The notes: generated by a model not told the origin, from the letters alone. Shown: positions 1 through 8,156, numbered from the stretch's first letter. The stretch is DNA of 10,066 bases from Bacteroidota bacterium (GCA_016707685.1 JADJHE010000032.1:1-10066); one strand, 5' to 3'. Translations and numbers: made by a program.

Positions 1-963
1 TTCCATCTACATCCATCGCTACGTTTGGTTGAATCATGGTATGATACAATGCGGTGTAAAAGATGCTTAGTTTGTCTTTGTCATTACTCGTTACTTCTAT
101 TTTACTCAGTTCTTTATTCCAAACTGCTTCTGCTTCTTTTTTTGTTTTTTCAAAATCCCAGCCTGGTAATTCTGCTTTCATGTTTTTATTAGCTCCCTCG
201 GCACTCACATTTGAAATAGATACTTTTACCATTAGTACATCTCCTTTTTTTACCTTGAAACTGTATGCTTGACAAGCATTTGAAAATGTACCTGGACTGC
301 CCACATTTTCTTTTATAGATTTACCGTTCTCAATGAAGTCTTTTGAAAATTCTATTCTTGCAAAAAGAATTTGATCCTTTGCCCATGCCTCACTTCTTCT
401 ATAAACCTCCAACGTTTTGGAGTCAATCACAATTACTTGCCCATCTATCAATTTATCACGATGTTCTAGATCAAGAATAATATTTGCATCACCCTCTTTA
501 TTAAAAGTATACTTGTGAAACCCAACGCGGGTAGTCGTTGTCAATTCAACATCAATATTATCATCCTCTAGTTTTATACTATAAAAACCAGCAGTTGCTT
601 TTTCGTTTTTATGAGAATATTTTGACGAATAAATTTTATTGTCAAAGCTTGGAGCTCCCATCATTGGCATTATCATGACATCGCCATAATCGCTGCATCC
701 TGTTCCACTTAAATGCGTATGTGAAAAACCATAAATAATTGAATCACTATGGTGATAACCACTGCAGCCATCCCAACTGCCATCAATACGAGTATCGGGC
801 GATAACTGCACCATTCAAATGGAACCGTAGCGCCAGGGAAGGTATGTCCATGACCACCAGTTCCTATGAATGGATTTACATAGGATGCGTAGTTACTTGT
901 TTGTGAAATTCCAATTTGGCTGATTAGTAAAATGCTTAAAAGCGAGAGAATGTATTTTTTCAT
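1..963 (-). pseudogene. GH92 alpha-mannosidase, 5' part, frameshifted and cut by window edge
   Basis: GH92 enzymes are calcium-dependent exo-alpha-mannosidases that trim mannose from N-glycans. About 321 residues are visible of a family usually over 700 long, so the catalytic domain lies outside the window. A Sec signal peptide (residues 1 to about 20, ending ISQTS) is followed by the diagnostic N-terminal motif YVNPFIGTGGHGHTFPGAT (28-46). The ATG frame then breaks at F49: the sequence reads CCATTTGAATGG where the family expects PFGM (CCATTTGGAATGG), so one G is missing near base 816. The original frame stops at 709, giving an 84-aa fragment. Restoring the base gives an uninterrupted GH92 sequence to base 1, including GMVQLSPDT, WDGCSGYH, FSHTHLSGTGCSDYGD and FYTALYHTMIQPN. 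The ATG lies 17 nt after the GH2 stop, so it is the next gene of the same operon. Identification is secure; whether the frameshift is real cannot be decided here. Confidence 0.9.
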
Positions 964-980
964 TTTAATGTCAATTCGTT

Positions 981-3569
981 TTAATAGGTATCAACTAAAG
1001 ATACGAGTTTAATTTTTTTCTTTAAATTTTTAGTATTGAAATGTTTGGGCAGATAAATGGTTTTAGCTTCGTTAGGCAATAAGTCAAAGTAATTATCGCT
1101 AAGGTTAAAGGTTTCTCCTTCAATACTAATCATTACATTTTTTAGCAACACATCCGATTTTATTGAAAAGCATTGACATTGCTCACAACTATTTTCTATG
1201 ATTTCTAAATTTCCTTTTGTAAGTGCCAAATCTTTTGGTTTTACAAAATAGTGCAGGTTAACAATGTCTGAAATATGTCCTTCGAATTGTCCAATAGAGC
1301 ATTTTAACAAAACCATTTTCGAATCATATTGTTTTAAAATTGATTTGTCAAAAGTGAAATATGATTTGGAAGAGTTAGCCTCAATTTTTACGATTTGAGA
1401 ATTTGTCCATAAAAGCTTGCCAGAAAAGTCGATTAACTCTACCGTTAAATAGTTGTAGTCTGATTGATAATTTAAATCTGATATGACAAATACATTACAA
1501 GAGTCTTTTTTTTCTTCAATTGAAATAATGATGTCCTTATAAAGCTGTTTTACTTCATACTGTGAAGCTTTCCAAGTATTGTAATAATCAATTGTACTCC
1601 ACGATGTTACCGGCCAGCAATCGTTTAATTGCCAATAAAGTGTTCCCATGCAATAGGGCTTTGCTCTACGATGCGCTTCAATTGCTGTTTTCATTCCTTC
1701 TGCCTGAAGTAATTGAGAAACGTAAGTAAAATGTTCAATACGATGTTGTGGAACCTTGTAATCTCGTTCCATATAAGTTTTGATGGTTTGATATCCTGTT
1801 GGATGTTTTTGATGAGCTTTTAAAATTGTAGAGTCAATGGAATGTGGAAAAATGTCAGATGCATATTGATCTTCAACTAAAATATCTTTTTTATTTCGTT
1901 TAGGAAATAAGCCAATTTTCATTAATGTGTTTAAGTTCGGCATTCCTTGAAATCCATATTCACTTACAAATCGTCCTGTTTTAATTTTGTAATTTTCAAA
2001 AGGTTCCATTCCCCACCAAACACCCCAATAGTGCGAGTCTCCTTGCTCTAGACTTCCTTTATGTCCCCAGCCAATACTTGGAGAAGATGGCCAATAGGCT
2101 CTGGTTCCGTCATAAGTATTTACAATGTCTTTAATGAAATAATCAAACAGTATCGTGTTGTTATCAGCTATTGAAGTAGAATCTTCTGTTGAATACTTGT
2201 ATTGTTTTTGCCAGCCCCAATTTTGCCATCCTTCATCTACTTCATTGTTGCCACACCATAAAGCAATGCTTGGGTGATTTCGTAAACGTTCTACTTGCTT
2301 AATAGCTTCAGCGGCAACATTATTCATGAACTATTTGTCGCCTGGATACATGGCACAAGCAAACATGAAATCTTGCCACACCAAAATTCCATTCAAATCA
2401 CATTGATTATAAAATTCATCGTCAGCATAAACGCCACCTCCCCAAACACGAAGCATGTTCATGTTGGCATCAACTGCATTTTTTATTTCAGCTTGATAGT
2501 TTTCTTTTTTTAAACGAGGTAAAAAATTGTCGGATGGAATATAGTTTGCTCCTTTCATAAACACGGGAATTCCATTCAGTTTGAAATAAAAAGAAGAACC
2601 GATGCTGTCCTTGTCTTGAATTAATTCAATAGTTCGCAATCCAATGGAAGTGTATTTTGAATCTAAAAATACTGAGTTATATGAAAGACTAGTTTTAAAA
2701 CTGTACATAAATGGAAAGCCAAGTCCGTTCGACCACCATCGACTAGGATTTTTAATGGTATAATGAATGGAGTAGGAGTGGATTCCTTTTTTTAGAGCAA
2801 TTTTAGTTGTTCGTTGCCCACTGTTATCTTTCGTATCAGATTGTATAATATCGATGTATGCATTGGCGTCCACATCACTTTTTATTTCGCAACTGAATTC
2901 TAATTCTGCAATGGAATCGTTAAGTGTTTTTTGAATGTTTTTTATAGAAATAATTTTTGCCTCATTCCATGAAACAAGTTTTACATCTTTATAAATGCCG
3001 CAAGTAACAAATCGTGGTCCCCAGTCCCAACCATATTGATATTGGGCTTTTCGGGTAAATACTTTTTCATCACCTGGTAATGTGTAATTTAATTTTGATG
3101 CTTCTTCTTTTCCCTTTTTTACTGCGGATTCAAAGATGATTTTGAGTGAATTGTTCCCAATATGTGCTGCTTTTTTTATATCTACCGTCCATGTTCGAAA
3201 CATATTATCAGTAGTTAGAATGAGTGAATCATTCAAGTAGATTTTAGAATAGGTATCGAGTCCATCAAATTGAAGTTCGAGGTGTTGTTGTATAAATTCT
3301 TGTTTGGAAATTTTTAAAATACTTTTGTATTCCCAATTTTCATTTTCAATCCAATGCAATTGTTTTTCATTGGTTCCATAAAATGGATCTGGAATAAGTT
3401 TATTGTTAAATAAATCGGTGTGAACGGTTCCGGGTACAGATGCTTTGTACCATTTCGCTTCAAGTTGCTTTTTGAACTGCCATGATAGCGTATTCAGTTT
3501 TTTTTCAATTACTTGAGCCGTTGCAATGAATTGAATAAAAAGCAAGAAAAATATAAGTGTTTTTTTCAA
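981..3569 (-). pseudogene. GH2 beta-mannosidase interrupted by an in-frame amber codon
   Basis: Exo-beta-mannosidase of family GH2, which would remove the beta-1,4-mannose of the N-glycan core after alpha-mannose trimming. The frame has 862 positions, normal for the family, with a TAG at 2333-2331 (codon 413). The upstream part has a signal peptide (MKKTLIFFLLFIQFIATAQ), a GH2 sugar-binding domain (WDWGPRF) and the start of the TIM barrel (GANYIPSDNFLPRL, MLRVWGGGVY, QDFMFACAMYPGDK). After TAG-TTC-ATG, the same frame continues with RNHPSIALWCGNNEVDEGW, carrying the predicted acid/base Glu443, and FVSEYGFQGMP with nucleophile Glu537. The upstream fragment therefore lacks both catalytic residues, and the downstream piece lacks a signal peptide and the N-terminal domain. 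The start is TTG (3569-3567), chosen because the signal peptide begins there; it overlaps the cutC TGA as TTGA. The gene ends in TAA at 981. One base change (for example from GAG, AAG or CAG) explains the stop. Confidence 0.92.
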
Positions 3570-4237
3570 GAGAGTTGTTCTTTGAGTGATGTTACTTCTT
3601 CCATGTTTGCTAGTTCATTTTCAATAATTGCTGAAGAATGGTAATAATTGGCATGTGTGTATTCTTTAATTTGTTTAATGTTTGTTGAGCGAACACCACC
3701 GCCAGGCATAATACAAATCGAATCGTTTGCAAGTTGAACCAATTCTTTTAATTCATCCAATCCTGCTATTGCTGCGGCTTGATGACCAGATGTTAAAATG
3801 GTTTTAAATCCACAATCGATAATTTCTTGTAATGCTTGTTTTGCATTTGGTGTTTTATCGAAAGCTCGGTGAAAGCTACATGGTAATGGCTGAGCGAGCT
3901 TTACTAATTCTTTGTTTTGTTCTATATTAATGGTGTTGTCAGTATTTAAAATGCCAAATACAAAACCATCTACATTCAATTTTTTAAGTTGAACAATGTC
4001 TTCTGTCATCTGATTGAATTCTGCATCGGAATACACAAAGTTTCCTCCTCTTGGTCGAATCATAATTAATAATTCAATGCTAATTTTTTTTCGTGCTTCT
4101 TCAACCACTGAAAATTCGGGCGTTGTTCCCCCTTCTCTAAATTGATCACAAAGTTCGATGCGGTCGGCACCACCAGCTTGTGCAATGATTGCAGATGCTA
4201 AATTGAAACAAGCTATTTCTAATTTTGGATTTTTCAT
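3566..4237 (-). CDS. cutC: CutC family TIM-barrel protein
   Basis: A 223-residue CutC-family protein with no signal peptide, hence cytoplasmic. Family motifs seen are LEIACFNLASA near the N-terminus, GGADRIELCDQFREGGTTP (22-40), IMIRPRGGNFVYSDAEF (58-74), CSFHRAFD, LTSGHQ and a C-terminal MPGGGVRSTNI phosphate-loop-like segment, all typical of this (beta/alpha)8 fold. It is slightly shorter than E. coli CutC (about 248). The name comes from copper sensitivity in E. coli, which was later attributed to the small RNA MicL encoded at the same locus, so a copper role should not be assumed. Its ATG overlaps the stop of the upstream asparaginase (ATGA), and its TGA overlaps the TTG start of the beta-mannosidase, which implies translational coupling on both sides. 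I infer a role in handling a glycan breakdown product; the reaction is unknown. Confidence 0.9.
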   Translation of the reverse strand: MKNPKLEIACFNLASAIIAQAGGADRIELCDQFREGGTTPEFSVVEEARKKISIELLIMIRPRGGNFVYSDAEFNQMTEDIVQLKKLNVDGFVFGILNTDNTINIEQNKELVKLAQPLPCSFHRAFDKTPNAKQALQEIIDCGFKTILTSGHQAAAIAGLDELKELVQLANDSICIMPGGGVRSTNIKQIKEYTHANYYHSSAIIENELANMEEVTSLKEQLS

Positions 4238-5229
4238 TTTAAATGTGAATCAGCATTTATTAATTTGTTGCCCGAGCTATCATGCACTGCATAATTAAAT
4301 CCCGATTGAACACAATACGAGCCATATTCACCTTTTTTATTTAAGGCAATAAATCCAACTTGAATATCTTTTAAATTCTTTTTGCGATTGGCTGTTAGTT
4401 TTACAACTCTGTTCACCGCTTCAATACATGCTTGTTCTGGAGTTTTTCCTTGACGCATCAATTCAACTACTAAATGGCAACCGGCAATTCGAATAACTTC
4501 TTCACCATGACCAGTTGCTGTTGCTGCTCCAATTTCATTATCAACATACAAGCCAGCACCAATGATGGGTGAATCGCCAACTCGTCCATGCATTTTGAAT
4601 GCCATGCCACTGGTGGTGCATGCTCCCGATAAATCACCATTTGCATCTAAAGCAATCATTCCAATAGTATCATGATTTTCGATGTTTACGATGGGTTTGT
4701 AATTGCTATTCTTTAGCCATTCTTTCCATTCCTTTTCAGAATCTTCCACCAATAGGTTTTCTTTTTTGAAACCTTGAGACAATGCAAATTGCAGCGCGCC
4801 ATCACCAACCAACATAACATGTGGTGTTTTTTCCATCACTGCTCTTGCCACTGAAATAGGGTGTTTGATATGCTCGAGTGCAGCAACAGAACCAATATTT
4901 GCTTGTTCATCCATGATGCATGCATCAAGTGTAACACGACCATCTCTATCGGGTCTACCACCATACCCCACACTGCGCTCAGTAGGATCCCCTTCTGGTA
5001 TTTTTACACCTGCTTCTACGGCATCGATTGCTTTGCCATTTTTGCTCAAGATTTCCCATGCTGCTTCATTTGCTTTTAGGCCAAAATTCCATGTCGAAAG
5101 TACGATTGGTTTGTTAGTTTGGTTCGTTAGTTCTTCTGCTGGCAGCTCTTTTGCTGATGTTGATTTGTTAATCAACATTGCTGCGGATGCAAAAGAGGTT
5201 GTTTTGATGAAATTTCGTCTGCTGGTCAT
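4234..5229 (-). CDS. N4-(beta-N-acetylglucosaminyl)-L-asparaginase (glycosylasparaginase)
   Basis: A 331-residue Ntn-hydrolase of the aspartylglucosaminidase/type-2 asparaginase family. It hydrolyses the bond between GlcNAc and asparagine, the last step of N-glycoprotein degradation. The precursor must cleave itself before the catalytic threonine: HDTIGMIALD places this at Thr188. Substrate-pocket motifs follow at RVGDSPIIGAGLYVDNEIGA (216-235) and TATGHGEE (237-244); GGRPDRDG (90-97) and LDACIMD are also family hallmarks. The N-terminus, MTSRRNFIKTTSFASAAML, is a twin-arginine (Tat) signal, so the enzyme is exported folded to the periplasm, as for the known flavobacterial homologue. The start is fixed by this signal. 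WNFG near residue 47 matches the start of mature family members and argues for glycosylasparaginase rather than plain isoaspartyl peptidase. First gene after the 165-nt gap; the stop overlaps the cutC ATG. Confidence 0.92.
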   Translation of the reverse strand: MTSRRNFIKTTSFASAAMLINKSTSAKELPAEELTNQTNKPIVLSTWNFGLKANEAAWEILSKNGKAIDAVEAGVKIPEGDPTERSVGYGGRPDRDGRVTLDACIMDEQANIGSVAALEHIKHPISVARAVMEKTPHVMLVGDGALQFALSQGFKKENLLVEDSEKEWKEWLKNSNYKPIVNIENHDTIGMIALDANGDLSGACTTSGMAFKMHGRVGDSPIIGAGLYVDNEIGAATATGHGEEVIRIAGCHLVVELMRQGKTPEQACIEAVNRVVKLTANRKKNLKDIQVGFIALNKKGEYGSYCVQSGFNYAVHDSSGNKLINADSHLK

Positions 5230-5281
5230 ATTTAATATAAAAATAGTCGTTCGATTTCTAAGAATAAATTAAAATTAATTG

Positions 5282-5314
5282 GGCATAAAATGATATCCTT
5301 TATACATTTGTGCC
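5282..5314. promoter_or_regulatory. Imperfect 33-nt dyad upstream of the asparaginase gene
   Basis: The arms read GGCATAAAATGATAT on the plus strand (5282-5296) and GGCACAAATGTAT from the other end, matching apart from one substitution and one or two single-base gaps. It sits 53-85 nt upstream of the asparaginase ATG, where an operator or promoter for that gene cluster would be expected. No clear TTTG/TAnnTTTG promoter was found in this gap. Chance is possible in such AT-rich sequence. Confidence 0.25.
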
Positions 5315-5354
5315 AGTAGTTTTTTCTTACATGTTGAGTGTAAGTGTTTATCCA

Positions 5355-5396
5355 AATCCCGATAGGTTTAGTAGTCCTATCGGGATTCTTTTTTTT
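5355..5396. terminator. Hairpin after the GH20 gene, terminator-like
   Basis: AATCCCGATAGG (5355-5366) pairs perfectly with CCTATCGGGATT (5376-5387): a 12-bp stem with a 9-nt loop. It begins 7 nt past the GH20 stop codon, so it probably ends GH20 transcripts. The long T tract (CTTTTTTTT, 5388-5396) follows the stem on the plus strand; in the GH20 direction the stem is preceded by eight A and followed by only a short T run. Termination in the minus direction may therefore be partial, allowing read-through to the asparaginase gene. Confidence 0.7.
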
Positions 5397-7089
5397 ATTT
5401 CTTTTGTTCAAAATGTTTGGCGTAATTCACACCCATTTTATCCAGTGTTTTTGCATGTGCTTTTAATCGTACAATAAAATCTTTGTAATTCTTTTTTGCT
5501 TTTGGTGTCCACAACGATTCTGATAACGCAGCCATGCGTGGCATCGACATGTATTCTACTTGTGAGAAGCTGGTGATGTATTCTGTCCAAACATTTGCTT
5601 GAGCACCCATTATGAATGTTGCTTCCTCAGCTGTTAAATTTTTTGGAGTAGGATTGTAGGCATAAACTGAATCCAAAGGATTAAATCCTCCAATAGCCAT
5701 TGGTTCTTTTGTTTTGTCTTTTGATTGGTAATGATCGAAATAGCACGGTTTCCCTGGAGTCATAACAACATAGTGTTTTTGTTTTGCTGCTGCAATTCCT
5801 CCTTGAGTTCCTCTCCAACTCATAACAGCTGCATTGGGTGCAAGCCCACCTTCCAATATTTCATCCCAGCCAATGATTTTTTTACCTTTTGCATTTACAA
5901 ATTTTTCGATGCGTGTAATGAAATAACTCTGTAACTCATTTTCATTTTTTAGGTGTTCATCAGCAATTCGTTTCTGACATTTTGCACACACTTTCCATCT
6001 TTCTTTTACACATTCATCACCACCAATGTGGATGTATTCACTCGGGAAAAGTGCCATTACTTCGGTTAAAATATCTTGAATAAATGAAAACGTTTCATCA
6101 TTACCTGCACAATACACATCGTCCGAAACACCCCAGCGTGTGAATGTTTCGAAGGGACCACCTGCGCAGGAGTATTGAGGGTATGCAGCCAATGCAGCTA
6201 GTGACTGCCCAGGCATTTCTATTTCAGGAACAATGGTAATGTGTTTGCTTTTTGCATAGGCAACAACTTCCTTTATCTCTTCTTGTGTATAAAATCCTCC
6301 ATACGATTTGCCATCGTATTTGTCTGTTGCAGATGGTTTACCTTCTTTATCAAATGTTGGTTTACCAATAAGTGTTTCTTTACGTTGAGAGCCAATAGAA
6401 GTTAGTAAGGGGTATTTTTTTATTTCAATTCTCCAACCTTGATCATCTGTTAAATGCCAGTGAAAAACATTGAACTTATACATTGCTAAATAATCGATGT
6501 ATTTTTTTACTTCCTCTTTTGTGAAAAAATGGCGACTGCAATCCAAGTGCATTCCTCTCCATTGGTAGCTTGGAGCATCTGTAATTTGAACACAAGGGAT
6601 TTTTACTTCTGCGAATTTTACCACAGGAGGCGAAGTATCGCCTACCTGAAAATCTTTTAATGTTGTTGTTTTCTCAACAGGCAGCAACTGAACCAATGTT
6701 TGTATGCCATAATATAATCCTTGATTGTTTTCTGCTGATAACAATATCTGATTAGGATTAATAGAAAGCTCATAGGCTTCATTTGCACCTGTTTTTTTAT
6801 CAGGAGAAAGTACAATGATATAATTTCCATCGCTTGGTAGGGTGTTTACAATTTGTAATTCGAATCCTTGACTTGTTTTTAATTGAGTATTCAAATAGTC
6901 AACTTCTTGTTTAAAAGCATCATTCATCAACACCAATTTAGTTTCGGTCGAGAGTGGGAAGTTTCCTTCGCTTTGCTTTAGTTCTTTTGATAATGGTATG
7001 ATTGGCAATGTAGCTAAGCCAGTTTGTTTAGGTTGCGCAATTATAAACTGGCTGTATACTAATGCAAATGCAAGGATGATTTTTTTCAT
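5395..7089 (-). CDS. GH20 beta-N-acetylhexosaminidase, secreted
   Basis: A 564-residue exo-beta-N-acetylhexosaminidase that removes terminal GlcNAc (or GalNAc) from glycans by substrate-assisted catalysis. A Sec signal peptide (residues 1 to about 19, ending FIIAQ) is followed by a GH20b-type N-terminal domain (about 30-170, with ENNQGLYYGIQTLVQLL) and the TIM barrel. Catalytic-domain landmarks are RGMHLDCSRHF (178-188), FHWHLTDDQGWRIEIKKYP, PEIEMPGQ, IHIGGDE with the catalytic Asp358-Glu359 pair, GWDE (407-410) and MSWRGTQGG. Length and motifs are complete, so the enzyme should be active. No lipoprotein cysteine was seen, so it is periplasmic or outside the cell. It starts 16 nt after the ROK kinase stop, so the two share a transcript, and a hairpin follows its stop. 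Specificity (N-glycan antennae versus chitooligosaccharide) is not readable from sequence; the neighbours favour N-glycans. Confidence 0.95.
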   Translation of the reverse strand: MKKIILAFALVYSQFIIAQPKQTGLATLPIIPLSKELKQSEGNFPLSTETKLVLMNDAFKQEVDYLNTQLKTSQGFELQIVNTLPSDGNYIIVLSPDKKTGANEAYELSINPNQILLSAENNQGLYYGIQTLVQLLPVEKTTTLKDFQVGDTSPPVVKFAEVKIPCVQITDAPSYQWRGMHLDCSRHFFTKEEVKKYIDYLAMYKFNVFHWHLTDDQGWRIEIKKYPLLTSIGSQRKETLIGKPTFDKEGKPSATDKYDGKSYGGFYTQEEIKEVVAYAKSKHITIVPEIEMPGQSLAALAAYPQYSCAGGPFETFTRWGVSDDVYCAGNDETFSFIQDILTEVMALFPSEYIHIGGDECVKERWKVCAKCQKRIADEHLKNENELQSYFITRIEKFVNAKGKKIIGWDEILEGGLAPNAAVMSWRGTQGGIAAAKQKHYVVMTPGKPCYFDHYQSKDKTKEPMAIGGFNPLDSVYAYNPTPKNLTAEEATFIMGAQANVWTEYITSFSQVEYMSMPRMAALSESLWTPKAKKNYKDFIVRLKAHAKTLDKMGVNYAKHFEQKK

Positions 7090-7105
7090 GGATCGTTAAT
7101 TCTAA

Positions 7106-8053
7106 TTATTTAATTTCTTTCCAGATTAAAGATGCTGCACCTAGAATAGCAGCATCGTTTTCTTTCAGTTGAGAAGGTAAAAGCTTGATTTTGTTTTTAT
7201 AGATATTTAATAAGTTTCGTTCCATACTTTCTTTGGTAGGTTTAAATATAAAATCACCTGCTTGAGCCAATCCACCAAATAAAAAGATGGCTTCTGGACT
7301 TGTATATGCAACACTATTAGCTAAAGCTAAACCAAGTATATCGCCTGTATAATTGAATGCTTCAATGGCACTTTTTTCACCTTCTAGTGCTTTCTCATAA
7401 ATGTATTTAGCATCCGCAACTTTATCTTTTAAATTTACTTTTTCATGATTGCTCATCAGTAAATCAGAATAGGTTCGTTTTATTCCTGTTGCCGAACAAT
7501 AGGTTTCCAAACAACCTTTTCTACCACAACCACATTGTCGGCCATCTGGAAACATAATTACGTGACCGATTTCACCAGCGAAACTATCATGCCCATAAAT
7601 CATTTCACCATTTGCTACTATGCCACTTCCTAATCCCGTTCCAAGTGTGATAAAGATAAAATCCTTCATACCTTTTGCTCCTCCAAACATCATTTCACCT
7701 ATTGCAGCGGCGTTGGCATCATTCGTTAAAAGCGTTTTTATGTTGAGGCGTTCTTCAAATAGCTTTGCTAATGGTATAATTCCTTCCCATTTAAGATTTG
7801 GTGCAAATTCGATGGTTCCATTAAAAAAATTTCCGTTTGGAGCACCAATGCCCATCCCAACCAACTCATGAGTTTTTGAAAAAGAAGCAAATGCTCTTTT
7901 GATATGTTCACATGCAACAGCTACTAAATCCTCGGGAATTGGAAAATGTTCGGTATGTATGTTCTCTTTAAGCAGAATCTGGCCATTTTCATCTACAAGG
8001 CCAAAAACAGTATTTGTGCCACCAATATCAATACCTACAACGATTTTTTTCAT
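7106..8053 (-). CDS. ROK family sugar kinase (glucokinase/GlcNAc kinase type)
   Basis: A 315-residue cytoplasmic ROK kinase that phosphorylates a free hexose (glucose, GlcNAc or mannose) with ATP. Visible are the phosphate loop GIDIGGTNT (7-15), the catalytic motif LTNDANAAAIGE with Asp112, FITLGTGLGSGI, the ROK signature FAGEIGHVI with Glu161 and His164, and the zinc site CGCGRKGC (Cys174, Cys176, Cys181). I place the start at the ATG at 8053. The TTG at 8080 would add nine residues with no counterpart in the family, and it overlaps a promoter-like box. First gene of the minus-strand cluster, 16 nt ahead of GH20, so its likely job is to trap the sugar released by the hydrolases; GlcNAc is the best guess from context. 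ROK substrate specificity cannot be told reliably from motifs alone. Confidence 0.88.
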   Translation of the reverse strand: MKKIVVGIDIGGTNTVFGLVDENGQILLKENIHTEHFPIPEDLVAVACEHIKRAFASFSKTHELVGMGIGAPNGNFFNGTIEFAPNLKWEGIIPLAKLFEERLNIKTLLTNDANAAAIGEMMFGGAKGMKDFIFITLGTGLGSGIVANGEMIYGHDSFAGEIGHVIMFPDGRQCGCGRKGCLETYCSATGIKRTYSDLLMSNHEKVNLKDKVADAKYIYEKALEGEKSAIEAFNYTGDILGLALANSVAYTSPEAIFLFGGLAQAGDFIFKPTKESMERNLLNIYKNKIKLLPSQLKENDAAILGAASLIWKEIK

Positions 8054-8059
8054 ATTCCA

Positions 8060-8093
8060 TAAATATACGTCAATTCTCAAATTTACCCAAAAA
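8060..8093 (-). promoter_or_regulatory. Candidate promoter of the ROK kinase-GH20 operon
   Basis: On the minus strand, TTTTTG (8093-8088) stands 20 nt from TATATTTA (8067-8060), one base off the Bacteroidota -7 box TAnnTTTG and 6 nt from the ATG at 8053. Between them lies TAAATTTG (8085-8078), an exact match to TAnnTTTG, but no TTTG-type -33 box lies at the right distance upstream of it; a perfect dyad occupies that place instead. Either box could be used, and the second would suit an activator-dependent promoter. Confidence 0.4.
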
Positions 8094-8112
8094 CTGTTTC
8101 TAATCAGTTTTT
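8089..8112. repeat. Perfect 8+8 inverted repeat in the divergent promoter region
   Basis: AAAAACTG (8089-8096) and CAGTTTTT (8105-8112) are exact reverse complements separated by 8 nt. The 24-bp dyad covers the -33 position of the exact TAAATTTG box facing the kinase operon and lies 45 nt upstream of the TTTTG box of the regulator gene. It has the size and position of an operator, but no matching second copy was found in the window. Confidence 0.4.
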
Positions 8113-8156
8113 GATAATTTATTGGTTAAAAATTTTGCAGTTTAGAAATGGATTTT

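Noticed and set aside
63..272. Plus-strand 69-residue frame with hydrophobic start
   Set aside because: Antisense to the intact downstream frame of GH92; the hydrophobic look comes from the reverse complement of lysine- and glutamate-rich codons.
709..963. Independent 84-residue secreted small protein
   Set aside because: Its first 49 residues are the GH92 N-terminus; the remainder is out-of-frame translation after the one-base deletion.
981..2327. Separate 448-residue gene starting at its own ATG
   Set aside because: It continues the beta-mannosidase frame directly after TAG-TTC, begins in the middle of the barrel domain and has no signal peptide, so it is the 3' part of one gene.
2331..2333. 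Genetic code with TAG read as an amino acid
   Set aside because: TAG is absent from the other visible stops, but five genes are too few to support recoding, and an adjacent frameshift in GH92 points to error or decay instead.
4865..5272. Plus-strand 135-residue reading frame
   Set aside because: It lies antisense over the well-supported asparaginase gene, has no recognisable domain, and looks like a shadow of that gene's codon use.
8054..8080. TTG at 8080 as the ROK kinase start
   Set aside because: The extra nine residues do not belong to the family, the TTG overlaps a TAnnTTTG promoter box, and the ATG at 8053 gives the usual MKKIVVGIDIGGTN start.
7620..8114. Plus-strand frames of 83 and 71 residues
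   Set aside because: Both are antisense to the ROK kinase, and the second runs across its promoter region; no independent support.
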